Shown: positions 1-11,772 of the stretch, one piece after another
Numbering within the stretch: position 1 is the first letter of the stretch
Layout: each line of letters begins with the position of its first letter
NCBI GenBank assembly: GCA_903995115.1
Contig: LR877148.1
Span: 994,501-1,058,500 of the forward strand
Direction: 5' to 3'
DNA length: 64,000 bases
From: Angomonas deanei
Taxonomy: Eukaryota; Euglenozoa; Kinetoplastea; Trypanosomatida; Trypanosomatidae
Program-made: the position numbers and the translations under genes
Notes under the pieces: generated by a model
What the model saw: the letters and a program-made list of their open reading frames with translations, nothing else
Databases searched by the model: none
What the model was told of the DNA's origin: nothing

Positions 1-2784
1 GTCGCATGCGGGTTCGCCTTTCCGTCAGTTGTCTCTGCGATGGGAAGAGGCGTGCTATTCTCCTCCCCGTTGGGTTGCGGTTGTGGCTCTCCTTCCGGGG
101 CGAGGTGCACGGCGCTGCTGTGGACGATGGAACCGTTCTCGGGGGTGGCCAGACGGGAGGATTTCTTCTCCTGTGTGTTATTGTGATTCACGGAGCTGGA
201 GGGCGCCGTCTCCGTCACTCCCACCTCCCCGCCGGCCAGCAGCTGCTCCACAGCCATGCGTATGGTGGAGTCCATGCGCACCTCATCCGGCATATCGCCT
301 TCCCTAGTCTCCTTCTTGGCACGGGACTCCCCAGCGGCGGGACCCACCTTGATCGTCTTCAGGTCCTTGATGTTGCCAGAAACCGAAATCGTAGGAACAG
401 ACGTGGTAGAGGCGGCCTCCGCATGCTGGGTGGTGGTGGATTGCTCTATCGTTGAAGTGGTAGACTTATCCGGGGGAAACGGGACAGACGCGTTGGAATC
501 AACCTGCACGAGGTCGGCGACGGTCTCGGTCTGGGCGGGAGAAGGCGAGAAGAGTTCCACCGTCGTGGTGGTGTCCTCCTTCAAGGTGGGGGACTCGTAC
601 TGTACCGTGACCTCTCGACCGGTGGGGGTGCGGGTGTCGTCCCTGGGTGGGGCCACACTGGGGGAGGATTCCTCCGCATGAAGGACAGGGAGGGGGGACG
701 AGGGATAGTCCATATTCGCTATATTGGGGGACCGATTGACCGGAGACTTGTTGTGCTCGGAGGGCTCCCCGTGGTCCTGGGGGAGGGAGCGCATCACACT
801 CTGACTGAGGGCGTCACGGACGATGGCGCGCAAGGACTCGGAGGCCTGGGACTCCGGCAGATGTGGGACCGTGCTGGAGGAGAGCGCCCGGCTGAACTGT
901 TCGTTAATCTGCGCCGCCGTCGCGCTAGCACTGATGACAGACCCGGAAGGGGAGGCAGCCAGGTGTGCGGCGTTGGTATCGGCGGCGGTGGCGCCCGGTG
1001 AGAGAGCCTCTGCTGGGCCGGCGGCGCTCCCCGCCTCGGAGAGTAGGTCCTGCGTGCTGACTAGTCCTTCCATAAAGACAATGAGCGACGCGTACTTGCT
1101 AGGTGGGATCTGTGGCAGTAAAGCCTCCAGCCGTGTCCGCCCCTCGTGAATTAACGCGGAGGAGGAGGCCCCCACCAAGGACGGCTCGCGAGGCGGTGGG
1201 GAGGGAGCCTTGGCGATGCTACACACTTCCTCCTGTTTCAAGCAACCACTCAGTTCCGCCGGTAGAACGTCGGCGAGGGGGACGACGTTGGGCTCGTCGG
1301 AGCCACTCTGCAGCGGATTCTTCCCCTGGAAGCTGTGAGGGGAGGGTGGGGTGTGCTGGGACTGCTGGCTCTGGTGTCCGCTGCTGCTCATCCGGTCGTC
1401 TGTTTCTGTTCTGCCGTAGGGGTCCGCGTGTGCCGGTCGCCCACGCCCGCGCCCCTGCACCAGCGCCTTGAGGTTCACTCTGGCAAAACTAGCATTCACA
1501 CCGCCCCCGAAACTGGCGTTGGACAAGGGACCGCCCAACAGACCGCTCGTGGTGTCGTACGAGGCGGAGGCCACATTCCGCCGCTGGGAAGGAGTGGTCC
1601 CGTTACCGCTCTCCTTGGGCGGCGGTGGGGAGGCAGGCTCTGCGGTCTTTTCTTTTCCAACGATGACTGGGGAAAACTCTGCTAAACCACCATTGTCGTC
1701 CGTGCCGTCGTCGTTGTCGATGGCAGCCATCATGTCCTCAAATAACTTTCCCACCGGCTGCAAGTCTTCCTCGGCGAGGGACTTGGTGACAGATGGGGCG
1801 GCGGTGGAGGAGGAGTGCTCCTGCTCCTCACTCTCCTGCTGGTCACTGACACGAGAGCCAGAGTCGGAGATGCTGTCACACAGTGGTCCACTGGTGCTGT
1901 CCTTCTTTCGGTTGTTCTCCTCCGCCGCCTCCCGTGCCCGGTGGCTGCTCGTCAGCGAGGGCACATCCACCTCAGATGGGACAAAGTGTAGCGTGTGGTG
2001 CGGCGCTGGCGCCACTGCCTTCCCATGACTAGACGCCTCCGTCGTAGTGGACTCCTCATCCTCGACGTTGGAGGTGCCATCCTCGGTGGAGTCCCTCTCC
2101 TTCTCCGCGTGGCTGCGCCGGCTGCTACTCCCATCCCGTGTCGACCGTCTCATCCCGGAGGAGCTCATGTGACCCGAGTTGGCTAATATCTTTTTAATCC
2201 GCTTCTTCTCCTCTTCCTCCTCCTGCAGCCGCTGGAAGAGCCACTGCTTCGTGAACTCCACGTGGTCCTGCGGCTTCTGCTGCAGTAGGGCGAGGGACAG
2301 CTGGGAGATGACCTGATTGACCTTGTAGCGCCGGATGTAGGTTTCATCGTCGAGGTGCTTTTTACTGCGCACCTTGCGTACCCTACCGCTCCGACTGTTC
2401 GTCTCGCTGCCGATGGTTTGCGTGCTAGGGGAGGACTGCCGTGTGCCGTGATTGCTGTTGCCGGTCGTCTCGTGGGTGTGGTCCTTTTCTACGTCAATGG
2501 AGAAGCTCACGGACCGACCTAGCTGAGAGGTCCCCAGCCCCGGTCGACGGTTCGACCCGGTAGGGGAAGACGGAGGGATTTCCTTCTCTTCTTGTTTTGG
2601 GTTTTTCCTTCTCCTCGACGAGGGGCGCCTCCGCCAGCTTGGGGCGCGTCTCCTTCACCGCCTTCCGCAGCGGCGCCAAGTTCACGGTGGTCGTGAAGAT
2701 ATCACTGTCGGAGCTGTCCGACCCGCTATCCTCATCCGACGACGACACTGCTTTCCTATTGACGGCAGAATTCTTGCCGCTCAT
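1..2784 (-). CDS. RIIa-domain (PKA-R docking-like) low-complexity protein, 3' end off window
   Basis: The reading frame opens at the ATG at 2784 and stays open to the left edge (about 927 codons visible), except for one frame change near the A5 run at about 2602-2606; removing one A joins the two halves. Residues about 147-186 after the join match the RIIa/DPY-30 dimerisation-docking fold: a helical stretch starting TYIRRYKVNQVISQLSLALL, then a KPQDHVEFTKQWLFQRL helix, followed by an E/K-rich segment. In this family the domain dimerises and binds amphipathic helices of AKAP-like scaffolds, often in flagella. The rest is S/T/P/E-rich and probably disordered. No cyclic-nucleotide-binding domain is visible in the part present. 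The gene lies downstream of the MGxxPS trio and shares their long A/T spacers. The domain call is fairly firm; the function is inference. Confidence 0.7.
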
Positions 2785-3781
2785 TGTTTTTTTTTTTTTT
2801 TTAAAAGAACGAAACCCAACAGGATAATATTAATAATAAAATGAGATCAATGCGAAACGGGCAGGAATATTGTAAAAATAACAACTAACCAAGTAAAAAC
2901 AAACAAAAATAATAACACAACAGGAAAAATGCTTGGTTCACCACGTTATAAATAAAAACTAGTAATACAAAAAAAAAAAAAAAACTTGTGAAATTCTAAT
3001 AAGAAAAGTGTGTAAGGAGAGGAAGTAAAATGATTGACCTAAGAAAAGATTGACCTACGTCAACGACGTGAAAAAAAAAAAAAAATAGCAACAAACGCTT
3101 TTATACAGTTTTGTATTTTAGTAAACAGAACGTGAAAAAAGGGGACGAACAACCATTATAATAGTAATAATAAAAATTTTGTTAAGTGGTAAAAAAAAGT
3201 TTTTTTTTCTTAGAAATCGATAAATTGGGCAATTTTTCCCTTCTCATTTATTATAGCATCTCTAAAAAAAAAAAAAAATCGGGTTTATTATATTTTTTTT
3301 ATTATTACAACGTAATAATTTCGCTCAATACGCTATTTTTATTTTAATATTATTATTCAAAATTACAAATATCGAATACAACAAAATGAAACAAATCAAA
3401 AAAAAAAAGAAAAAAAAAGTTAACCAAGGAATGCTCTCTTGTATTCTGTGCCAGAATGAGGTTTCCACATACGTCGCGTTGTATATATATATCAGGAAGT
3501 AAAAAAAAAAAAAATGGAAAAAGAGAAAGCAAAGTTGCGTTTTTATAATTATATTTTTATATTTAGTTTTAATTCGGCTTAGGTCATATATATATTTATT
3601 GTTTTTCGGTGTGTTTTTATTCAAATACGATTCTTTATTTCGTCTCTGATAAAAAAAAAAAAAAAACACCGATAGTTTAGAAGGTTTACTCCTATCATTA
3701 TTTAGTTTCCACTCCTTTTTTTTTTTTTGAACACCTCTAAAAATAAAATAAAAATTCAAAAAAACAAAAAAAAAACTCGTT
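2785..3781. other. A/T-rich intergenic spacer with homopolymer tracts
   Basis: About 1 kb with no credible gene. It contains many A or T runs of 8-17 bases and short TA repeats. It should carry the 3'UTR of the gene on its right and the splice-acceptor region and 5'UTR of the RIIa-domain gene. A 203-codon minus-strand open frame at 3325-3936 crosses it, but that frame is F/K/Y/I-rich and looks like translated A/T sequence, so I do not call it. Confidence 0.7.
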
Positions 3782-6719
3782 TTAAGGTTGGAACACAAAC
3801 ATTCCCAAATTGACGCCATCGTCCGGGGTACTTTTCTGAAAACTCGGTGGCATCGACTGATGATGGCTGGAAGGGGTGGAAGGGACGGAGCTGTGTGGCG
3901 AGTGGCGGCCGCTGCTAGAGGTAGCGGTCCCCCCACCGCTGGGCATGGACTGCACGGGCAGAGGGTTCAGTGAGATCTGCACCGGGACCCCATTGAGGGC
4001 GGTGTAGAGCCCATTGCCGTGACGGAATACGTTAATACTAGTGGTTTGCATTTCAGGGAAGAAATTAATGATGGCGGGGTCGCTCTGTGGTGGCACCTTG
4101 TGCACCTCCGGGGGAACGTTGACGATATTGCTAGGACCCCTATGCATTGCATTATTATTATTATTGCTATAACTGTTATTGGTGGGTGGATTATTATTAT
4201 TATTATTAAAGGCCCAGAGAGAGTCCGCGGAGGTAAAAGGAGAGGCGATGCCGCCCTCGGTTGGGGTTGCGGCAATACCACCACCGCCAGCAAAGATGGT
4301 TCCCTCCTCTGAGGGTTTGGCGCCGTGCATTGGTAGCGGGGAACTATTCGGTCCTTTGGCTGACGACGGTACAAACGGGGCGGCATGCGGATACAATCCT
4401 GAAAAAGTATTCGTTGTACTGCTCGTCGTGTGGGGGACTTGCATTCTGGTTTGAGGCAGCACATTGGTGCTACCCGGGAGGAAAGGCTGCATCATGGGGT
4501 TGAAGATATAGTTCCCGTTGGGGTTCATGGACAGGAAAGGGTTCATGGCGGGATTGTGCAGCTCTGGCACAAAAGGCATCGGCATGCCGCCCATGTTGGT
4601 AAACCCATTCATATTAAAGTTGAGATTATTGGCGGGGTTCATGTGGTGGACGTTGTTGCCGCTCATATTGTGTCGGTTACCACCGGCCATGTGAAAGTCA
4701 TCCATCCGGTTGCCCAGACTATTCTTCTTGCTCATGTTACCCCCACGACCCGGCAGCGGTGGCTTGGGGCTGGCGGAGGCGGACCCGGTGCCTTTCTTGG
4801 CCGCCTCATCTCCCTTCCCAGCTCCCTCCTTCTCCGCGGTACAGGAGCGGACCCCCACCAGCAGGGTGCCATACTGTGAGGCATGCACCGCATACTTTCT
4901 GCCATCGCTATTGACAAAGACGGAGGTGCTCTTCCAGTGCTCTAGCGGCAGCCCCCTCGCCCGCTCTGTCTCCACCTGCAACGTGCGCACGTGGGCCAAC
5001 AGACGGCTGGTGTGCTCCCCTAGATAGTTGGCCGCTCGCTCCGCGTCCTTCTGCCGCCAGAGGGCAATGAGGGAGTCCTTGCTCTGCAGCACCTGACGGA
5101 GGTCGTCGTTCTCGTCCTTGAGCTTGAACTGGATCCACTCCCCTCCTTGCAGGGCCGGTTGGCCGGTGGAACAGACTCGCTGCCCACAGCGTCGCCTGCC
5201 GTACATACTTGGGTTGGAGGGAGATGACAATTGCACTAGAGGGAGAGAGCACCACGTGCTTTCCATTGTAGCGGTCGGCCTCCTCCTGCGGGGTCACCGT
5301 GTTCACTGGGAGGTCGGTGAAGGCGACGTGACTCAGACTAGGGTCAATGAGCACTTGACAGTGCAGGAAGGCAAAGTTCTCGGCCAGTGCCTTGAGCGAG
5401 CAGTAGTTGTTGGCGGCAGTCTCAATCACGATCCCCAAAGTGTCCAGCCGGTGCAGCAGCCCCCAACTGATCGCATTCTCCTCCTCGTTGGTGAGGCAAA
5501 ACGCGTAGGGCAGGGCGGGGGTGTAACAGATAAAGTTTGTACTCGTGTTGGCCACGGCGGTGGCGGCCGGCTCGGCGCCGCTGATGATGGAGTCGAGGTA
5601 GCTGAAGAGCGTGCTGTCCTTGCTCTCCACCGCTAGCTGAGCGAGGTTATCCATACTCATGCGTAGCGAGCTCTGCGCTGGTAGCAGTCGTAGGTGCGGT
5701 GGGGGGTAGGCTGCCTTCTCGTTCATGAAGTTGTACGGGTGCGGGACGAAGGACTCGGCGGGGAGGGGCGGCAGGGCGCTCGCCTTTACAATGTGAGGGA
5801 GGTGCCCCTCAATGTTCATGAGCGTCTCCTCCGGCACGAGTCGCGTCCCTTGCGAGGTGAGCGCCGCCTGCGTCTTCTTGAGAATCCCATACTTGCGGCA
5901 CGCGACGTGGTACTGGTGTCGCAGCATGACCGCCGCCAGCACCAGCACCCGCTCCAGGGTACGATCCCCAGCGGAGGTGAGGATGGTGGTGCTCATGAAG
6001 AGCTGCTCCTTTCCTTTGGGCAGGGAGGACCCCGGGTCGCCGGTGGTCTCTCCTTGCAGATACACGGTGGTGTCCGTCTCAGTAGTGGTAGGGGTCCATC
6101 GTATTTCCCGCTCTCGATCAAACTTCACCAACTTGAAGGCGTTCTCCATTTCCCGTGTCATGAGCCCAAAGAAGCCGATAATGTTAATATTCCGTCCGCT
6201 CAGCTCGAAGCACCCCTGGCGCTCCTTCCCCTCGGGGTAGGCGAGGCAGAGGACGCAGGGGATGGGCATGAAGAAGGGCACCTTGTGCGTGGTCGTGTCC
6301 GAGGTGGCCGCCGTCCCATTGTACCGACTATCCTCCGCCATGTCACGGTCGGTGTCGTACATGTAACGGTCCACCAGGTCTAAAAACTGGTCCAAGTCGT
6401 CCTCCGTGAAGTCCGGCTGCGGCATCGTATCCCAGTAAAAGTCATACAGCAGTTTCTCCAGCTCTTTTTCCTCCGGGGTGGGTGACATGGAGGCCCGCAT
6501 GTTATCGCCGGCGCGAGAGTTGGCGTAGAGGACGGCGGGGTCCTTGCGCATGAGCACTATCTGTTCCCGCAAGACCGCCCGCTTCTCATACGGCATCTCG
6601 GTGCTAGGGTAGGAGGCATTGCCAAAGTACTGCTTGGAGAGGGGGACGAGGCCCACCTCGTAGCTACCGCGAAAGTAAGAAAAGAACGTCTTACACTCGT
6701 GTGATGGTGCGGCTCCCAT
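3782..6719 (-). CDS. MGxxPS family protein 1 (candidate N-myristoylated, N-rich tail)
   Basis: First of three tandem paralogues. The ATG at 6719 gives MGAAPSHE, a good N-myristoylation context (Gly2, Ser6). The frame changes by +1 near 5150-5165 (GGCCC); about 978 codons result when joined. Before the break the protein has an EVGLVPLSKQYFG motif (residues about 21-33), a PCVLCLAYPEG segment followed by GRNINIIGFFGL, and SAGDRTLERVLVLAA. After it comes a charged helical stretch with ARGLPLEHW and YGTLLVGVRS, then a long P/N/M/G/S-rich tail with N runs. No known domain is recognised. The core motifs recur in the next two genes, so common ancestry is clear. The function is unknown; membrane association through a lipid anchor is inference. 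The break is probably an assembly error, because both sides are family-like. Confidence 0.8.
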
Positions 6720-7628
6720 TTGAATTACTATTCGTGTTAGTTGTTATGGTGCTTTTTTTTTTCTTTTTTTTGTTTGTTTGTTATTTTAGCGTAAGATTCT
6801 ATTATCTGTTCAAATTGAACAAATCAACGATAACCAGCGGAAAAATAATATTAGTTTTTTGAAAAAAAGCTGTGGAAAAAAAAATAAAAATCTGTGGGGA
6901 AACCTAGAAAAAAAAAAAAAAAGCGCTCAAAAATTTTAAAGAAAATCAACTAAAAAAATGTTTTGGAGTTTCGAAAAAAGGATTTCTTTTTTCCTTGTGT
7001 TTTTTTTTTTTCCAATAATAATAAAAACTACAAAAAAAAAAAAAGGGGTGAGGGAAAAAGGGAAAGTAAACCACTGTGGAAACACACACAGACATCATCA
7101 CGGAGAACAACAATCACATCTTCATCAACATAATAATAAAAAATTGTGTATAGATATAATATTGTAACATGAAAACTTTACATTTATTCATGTTTTTATT
7201 TTATGATTAATAAAACGGCGAATTATCTTAAGTATCAATAAAATACTTACAAAAAAAAAAATGAGAATTAAGGCGCAATCAGTTTTTTTTTTTTTTTTCT
7301 TTGTCGACACAGTTGCTTAAATACACAGGCAACTTTTTTTTTTAAGGGGCGCATGGAAAGTTAAAAAAACTTCACTTAATTATTTAGCATTTTTTCGTTT
7401 TGAAAACGCTCACATGACAGAAAAAAAAGAGGGGAAAACAAGAAAAACAGTACCAAAGAATAACATCTTTTTTTTTGTTTTTCGTTGTACATGCGGAATC
7501 ATTCTTCGGTGTATTCTTCAACGGACGTTTAAACCATATTCACAGCCACCGTATTTTTTTTTCTCCCCTCCGTATAAAGTAAAAACTCAGCAAAAATATT
7601 TTTTTTTGATAGTTCGTTGTCATTTCTG
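6720..7628. other. A/T-rich intergenic spacer
   Basis: About 0.9 kb of A/T-rich sequence with poly-A and poly-T runs of 8-17 bases. No gene is supportable; short open frames here translate to F/K/N-rich strings. It should hold the 3'UTR of the 7629-10297 gene and the 5' region of the 3782-6719 gene. Confidence 0.7.
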
Positions 7629-10297
7629 TTAAAACGTATTCTCATCGTCCATATCCATTCCAAACACATTGTGCGAGTCCGTCTGGAACTGATGATGCGT
7701 GCCAAAGTCGCCGAAGCTGCTAGGCGGTGCCACCACCCCCGCGCTGTTCTGCACAGTCCAGGTGGAGAAGATACTGCTGCCCTGGGTGAGGTCAGCAGTG
7801 CTATCGGTGTAGAGCCCACTCACGGTGAAGCTACCTTTCGTCTCGTTGCTGCTGGGGCGGCCTTGTTGACGGAGGTCTCCCGGCTAGGGGCTGCCATGCT
7901 AATAATGGGGCAGATGCTACCGTCGGGTAGCTGCACATACTGCTGTACGTCCTTCTGGCCGGGGCTGGCGGTGGCGGGGAGGCTGGACTGCGCAGGGGTG
8001 AAGGTGCCGCTCTGGAACACCCCTTGGGAGGTGACGGGGCTGAGCCCGCCATCGCGCCCGTCCGGTGCCATGGTATAGTTGGGGGCAGAGTGACTAGGAA
8101 ACACCGCTTGCGAGGAAAGCGGGGTCGTTGTGTAGAAGGCAGGGGTCGTGGCGGAGTTGGCGACCGCGGAGGGGTCGTACGGCTGCGGTGGCATGTAGGG
8201 ATAGTAACAGGGGTAGTACCCACCGCCCATGTATTGGGGTGCAAAGTAGTTCATGGGGGGTTGCATACCAGGTAGTTGGTTGTGCTGGTACATGGGGCCG
8301 CCGTCGGGCTGGCCGTGCCCTGGCTTACTGGGCGGCCGTCGCTGGGTACGGGGACGGAGAGTGGGAGGGTTGGGGACATTGTTGTTTGTCCGTCGCTTCC
8401 GCTTGTCGTGCACCCCTCCCTTCTGCACCGTCGTGAGAAAGGGTCCACTCTTGGGGGAGCGGTAGATGCCGTAGTGCTTGAGGCCGTTGGAGGAGAAGGC
8501 GTGATCGTTGGCCCAGATGCTGTCCTCCGCCTGCATCGACCGTGCGCGGATGATTTCCTGGTGGAGCATGTGCAGCTGGTAGGCGACGAAGTCGGTGCAG
8601 GGGCCGAGGAAGGTGGAGGTCTGCTGGACGGCTTCCTCCTCGTCGAAGGTGAAGTAGTTGCCAAACAAAAAGTTCAACAACTGCTCTCGCTGGGCCTCCT
8701 TGAGGAGAGACTGCGTGTTGACGTGCTCGGCCCCCTTCTTCTTTTCTCCCGCCTCGGCGTTCAGCTGTCCTAGCGCCTCCGTCACCCGCTTCTCTGCCGT
8801 GGAGAGCCAGCTGACTACTTTTCGATCCTTCACCTGCGCCACATCCGTCGTTAAGTGTAGCGTCCACCCACCGCCAGAGCTGGACGGAATCACATAATAC
8901 CGCATAAAGTACATCCATATATGAAACACATAGTCCCCCGCGAGGAGCAGGGCCACCCCCTTCTCATCGCTGTCCTTCTTCTTGTACAGATAGCTCTTCA
9001 CACTGTAGGTGTCGTCGGTGAGTAGTGCCTCCCCCTCCTTCGAGACGGCGTGCTGCAGGATGAGCGCCTTAGACATTTGAATAACCGCCCCGGTGTCATA
9101 AATAAACTTTAGCGTGGGGTAATTGTTCCACTTGCAGGCCAGCGCCAACCGCATGCACGCACAGCGCTGGTGAAATAGTGCTAAGGGGTCCTCCATGGGT
9201 CGTATCTGATTGACGGCCTCGCAGAAGGTACTGAGGTAGTACCGCGCGGCGAGCATGATGACCCGCTCGAGAGTCCTATCCCCAGCGGCCTTCACCATTA
9301 CTTTTCGTGGCTGAAAGTACGGGATGTTGTCGTCCGCTGAGGACTCCGTCGTGGAGAAGCCGATACAGCCAATGAGGTTGACCCGCTTGTTACGGATGAG
9401 GATCCCCTCCTCCTCCAGCTCCCCTCCCTGACCGCAGATGAACCCAGCCACCACCGGGACCATCCCCAAGCCACGCTTCAACATGCTGCCGTAGCTGTGC
9501 CGCTTCTCCCCATCCTTGTTCCACTTGTCGGGGTAGGTGCTCCAGAGGTACGTCTCAAAGTCACTCGTGAACTTGGATGGGATCTCTACTGCGGGGTTGG
9601 GGTCGGTGCAGGGGTGGAAGTCGGCGTCCGCGGCGGCGGCAGAGCTAGGGGCGGTGTACGTGGCCGACGAGGAGGAGCAGTGAATGCTCGCCGTCTTCTC
9701 TCCGTCCACTGGCGGTGTGACGGACTGCTGAGGGAAATCCTTCTCCTTCCACCGGCCCAACTCTTTTTTACATTCCTCGAACTGTTCCTTCTTTTCCTCC
9801 GGGGTGAGGGTGGGGTAGTGCTCGTCAAAGAAGGCAGTGTGGTCGTCGTAGTGGAGCTCGCCGGCTTCTAGAAATTCTGCATTGGTGTCAAACAGAGAAT
9901 CCTCAATCGAGGCGAGGAAGCGGTCAAGGTCATTTTCCGAATAGACATAACCCGGCAGACGGTCCATGTTCACGGACTCGAACGGTTTCTCAGGGTTGTA
10001 GTAGTTGCGAAGGTGGTAGTACCGCACACAGGGGTCATTACGTATCTCAATGAATTGCTGTCGCAGCTGCCGTTTCGCGCTAGGGGAGGAGATACAAATA
10101 CTCTCGACGCTACTGTTAAAGACGCCGTCGGTGCTATCTAAAATCCACTGAGAGTCTACCGCCGGCTCCTCCTCCTCCTTTTCTTCCTCCTCTTTGCCAA
10201 AGTATTTGTTCGTTAAGGGTATGAGGGCAATCTCATGCGTGCCGTAGTGCATGGAGAACAGATTGGGAGTGATCTCCCTAGACGGTATGATGCCCAT
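7629..10297 (-). CDS. MGxxPS family protein 2 (candidate N-myristoylated, P/Q/Y-rich tail)
   Basis: Second tandem paralogue. The ATG at 10297 gives MGIIPSRE, again with Gly2 and Ser6. A HEIALIPLTNKYFG motif (residues about 21-34) aligns with family protein 1. Further on are GILIRNKRVNLIGCIGF and AAGDRTLERVIMLAARYY, also shared. The C-terminal third is P/Y/M/Q-rich (for example YYPCYYPYMPPQPYDP) and resembles low-complexity, condensate-type sequence. The first frame stops at 7820. The neighbouring frame then runs as SSNETKGSFTVSGLYTD to an acidic end (FGMDMDDENTF) at 7629. One extra C in the CCCC run near 7851-7855 joins them, giving about 889 codons. No known domain is recognised. Family membership is seen in the sequence; the role is unknown. 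Confidence 0.8.
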
Positions 10298-11491
10298 CGG
10301 TGCCAGACTATACTACTAATAATAATAATGGTATACTACAATTTTTTTTTTTTATATGTTTTCCCCAAACTTTTTTATTTTATTTTTAACAACAGTTAGT
10401 AACTGTTTCTTTTGGGGAAAATGCGCCGTGCTCTACTTTAAGAAAAAAAAAAAAAATTCTTCACACGCGCGGAAATGGTATAACTCTTTTCCCCAAAGAA
10501 TTATATTTTAAACAAACCTCAAATGCGAAAACGAACGCGGGGAATACAACTGTGGAATGATAATAATAATAATAATAAACACACACACACACGCAGCAAA
10601 AACAACCACTAAAATGTATATAATAATAATAATAATAAGGTAAACGAACTGTTCTTTATCGTTATATATATATACTTTTTCCTCTCTTTTTTTAAATGAA
10701 GCAACTTGGCAAATATTTCCAAATAGAAAGCAAAGCAAAAACAAGAAAACAAATAATAATAAAAAAAGAAAAAACAAAATGAAATGAGCTAAGAAAAAAA
10801 AATGCAAATGAATTGATTACTTCGTTTTTAAAGGAGGATAAGAGAGAATAATGTAGTTTTAATGTTAGCACAGCAAGGTAATAATAACCAGAAAAAAAAA
10901 ATACACTTCTATTTTTTTTTTCTGTTTTAATACATTTATACTAAATAGTTACGTTAAATACACTCAGTTATATAAACCGTTTTATTTTTTTTTTTTTTTT
11001 TTGCTTTATTTTAGGTTTAAGATTCCTTTTTTTTTATTTCTGTTATTTATACAACATTAAAAGAGGGGTAAAACTTTTTTTTTTTCTTCCTTTTAACGCA
11101 AACGAAAAAAAAAAAAAAGTATACTTCAACAAATGAATGCGAACGCACCGTAACATTTAGGAAGAGTGAGACTGCTTTTTTTTTTTTTTTTCTCGTTTTC
11201 GGCATGTTTATCGGCTTCTTACTTCCGCGAACGACCAAAAAAAAAAAAAAAAATGCAAACGCACACACACCCCACATGAAAACGGAAAGAGCACAACGGA
11301 CCTCATATAAATAATTTTATTGCCGACATCGTTGAAAGAGGATATAAAAACAAAAAGTGTATTTATATCCATCTTCCTATCAACACTGCATGATTGTCAT
11401 AAGCTGAAAGTAAAAGAGAAGACAAGAACAGTAAAAAACACTAATAGCGTGTTGCGAGAAGTCAAACGGCAGAAAAGGGAGCCTTTTTTCT
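10298..11491. other. Long A/T-rich spacer with TAA and CA repeats
   Basis: About 1.2 kb, the longest spacer in the window. It contains TAA trinucleotide repeats around 10559-10576 and 10621-10637, a short CA repeat at about 10578-10592, and poly-A or poly-T runs up to 20 bases. No gene is supportable on either strand. Confidence 0.7.
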
Positions 11492-11733
11492 TTAATAATC
11501 GTCGTCATCGCTGCTACCACCCAAGGCGGACAGCACCGCGTTGGCGGCGAGAATGGTATCCTCATCTACATCGTCGTCGTTCTGAGGTACCACGAATCCG
11601 TGGCTATTCGTAATATTATTATTATTATTATTATTGTTATTGCTATTATTAATATGATTCGCCGGGGTGACCGCCGCCGCATCGAGGCTGAAAGGTTTAC
11701 TACTGTTCGGCAAGGTAATATTCATATTCATAC

Positions 11734-11772
<39 letters not shown>

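Noticed and set aside
256-2186. Long plus-strand open frames opposite the RIIa-domain gene
   Set aside because: They mirror the G/C-rich codon pattern of the minus-strand frame, which carries a recognisable domain and stays open to the edge.
3325-3936. 203-codon minus-strand open frame beside the first MGxxPS gene
   Set aside because: Composition is F/K/Y/I-rich and follows poly-A/T tracts; it overlaps the end of a better gene in another frame and shows no protein character.
5140-5266. Short introns at the frame breaks
   Set aside because: The two frames overlap with no intervening non-coding stretch and no GT-AG pair, and the protein sequence continues without a gap.
5118-6383. Plus-strand open frames within the first MGxxPS gene
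   Set aside because: Antisense shadows: the minus strand has conserved family motifs over the same bases, and no plus-strand start or acceptor is convincing.
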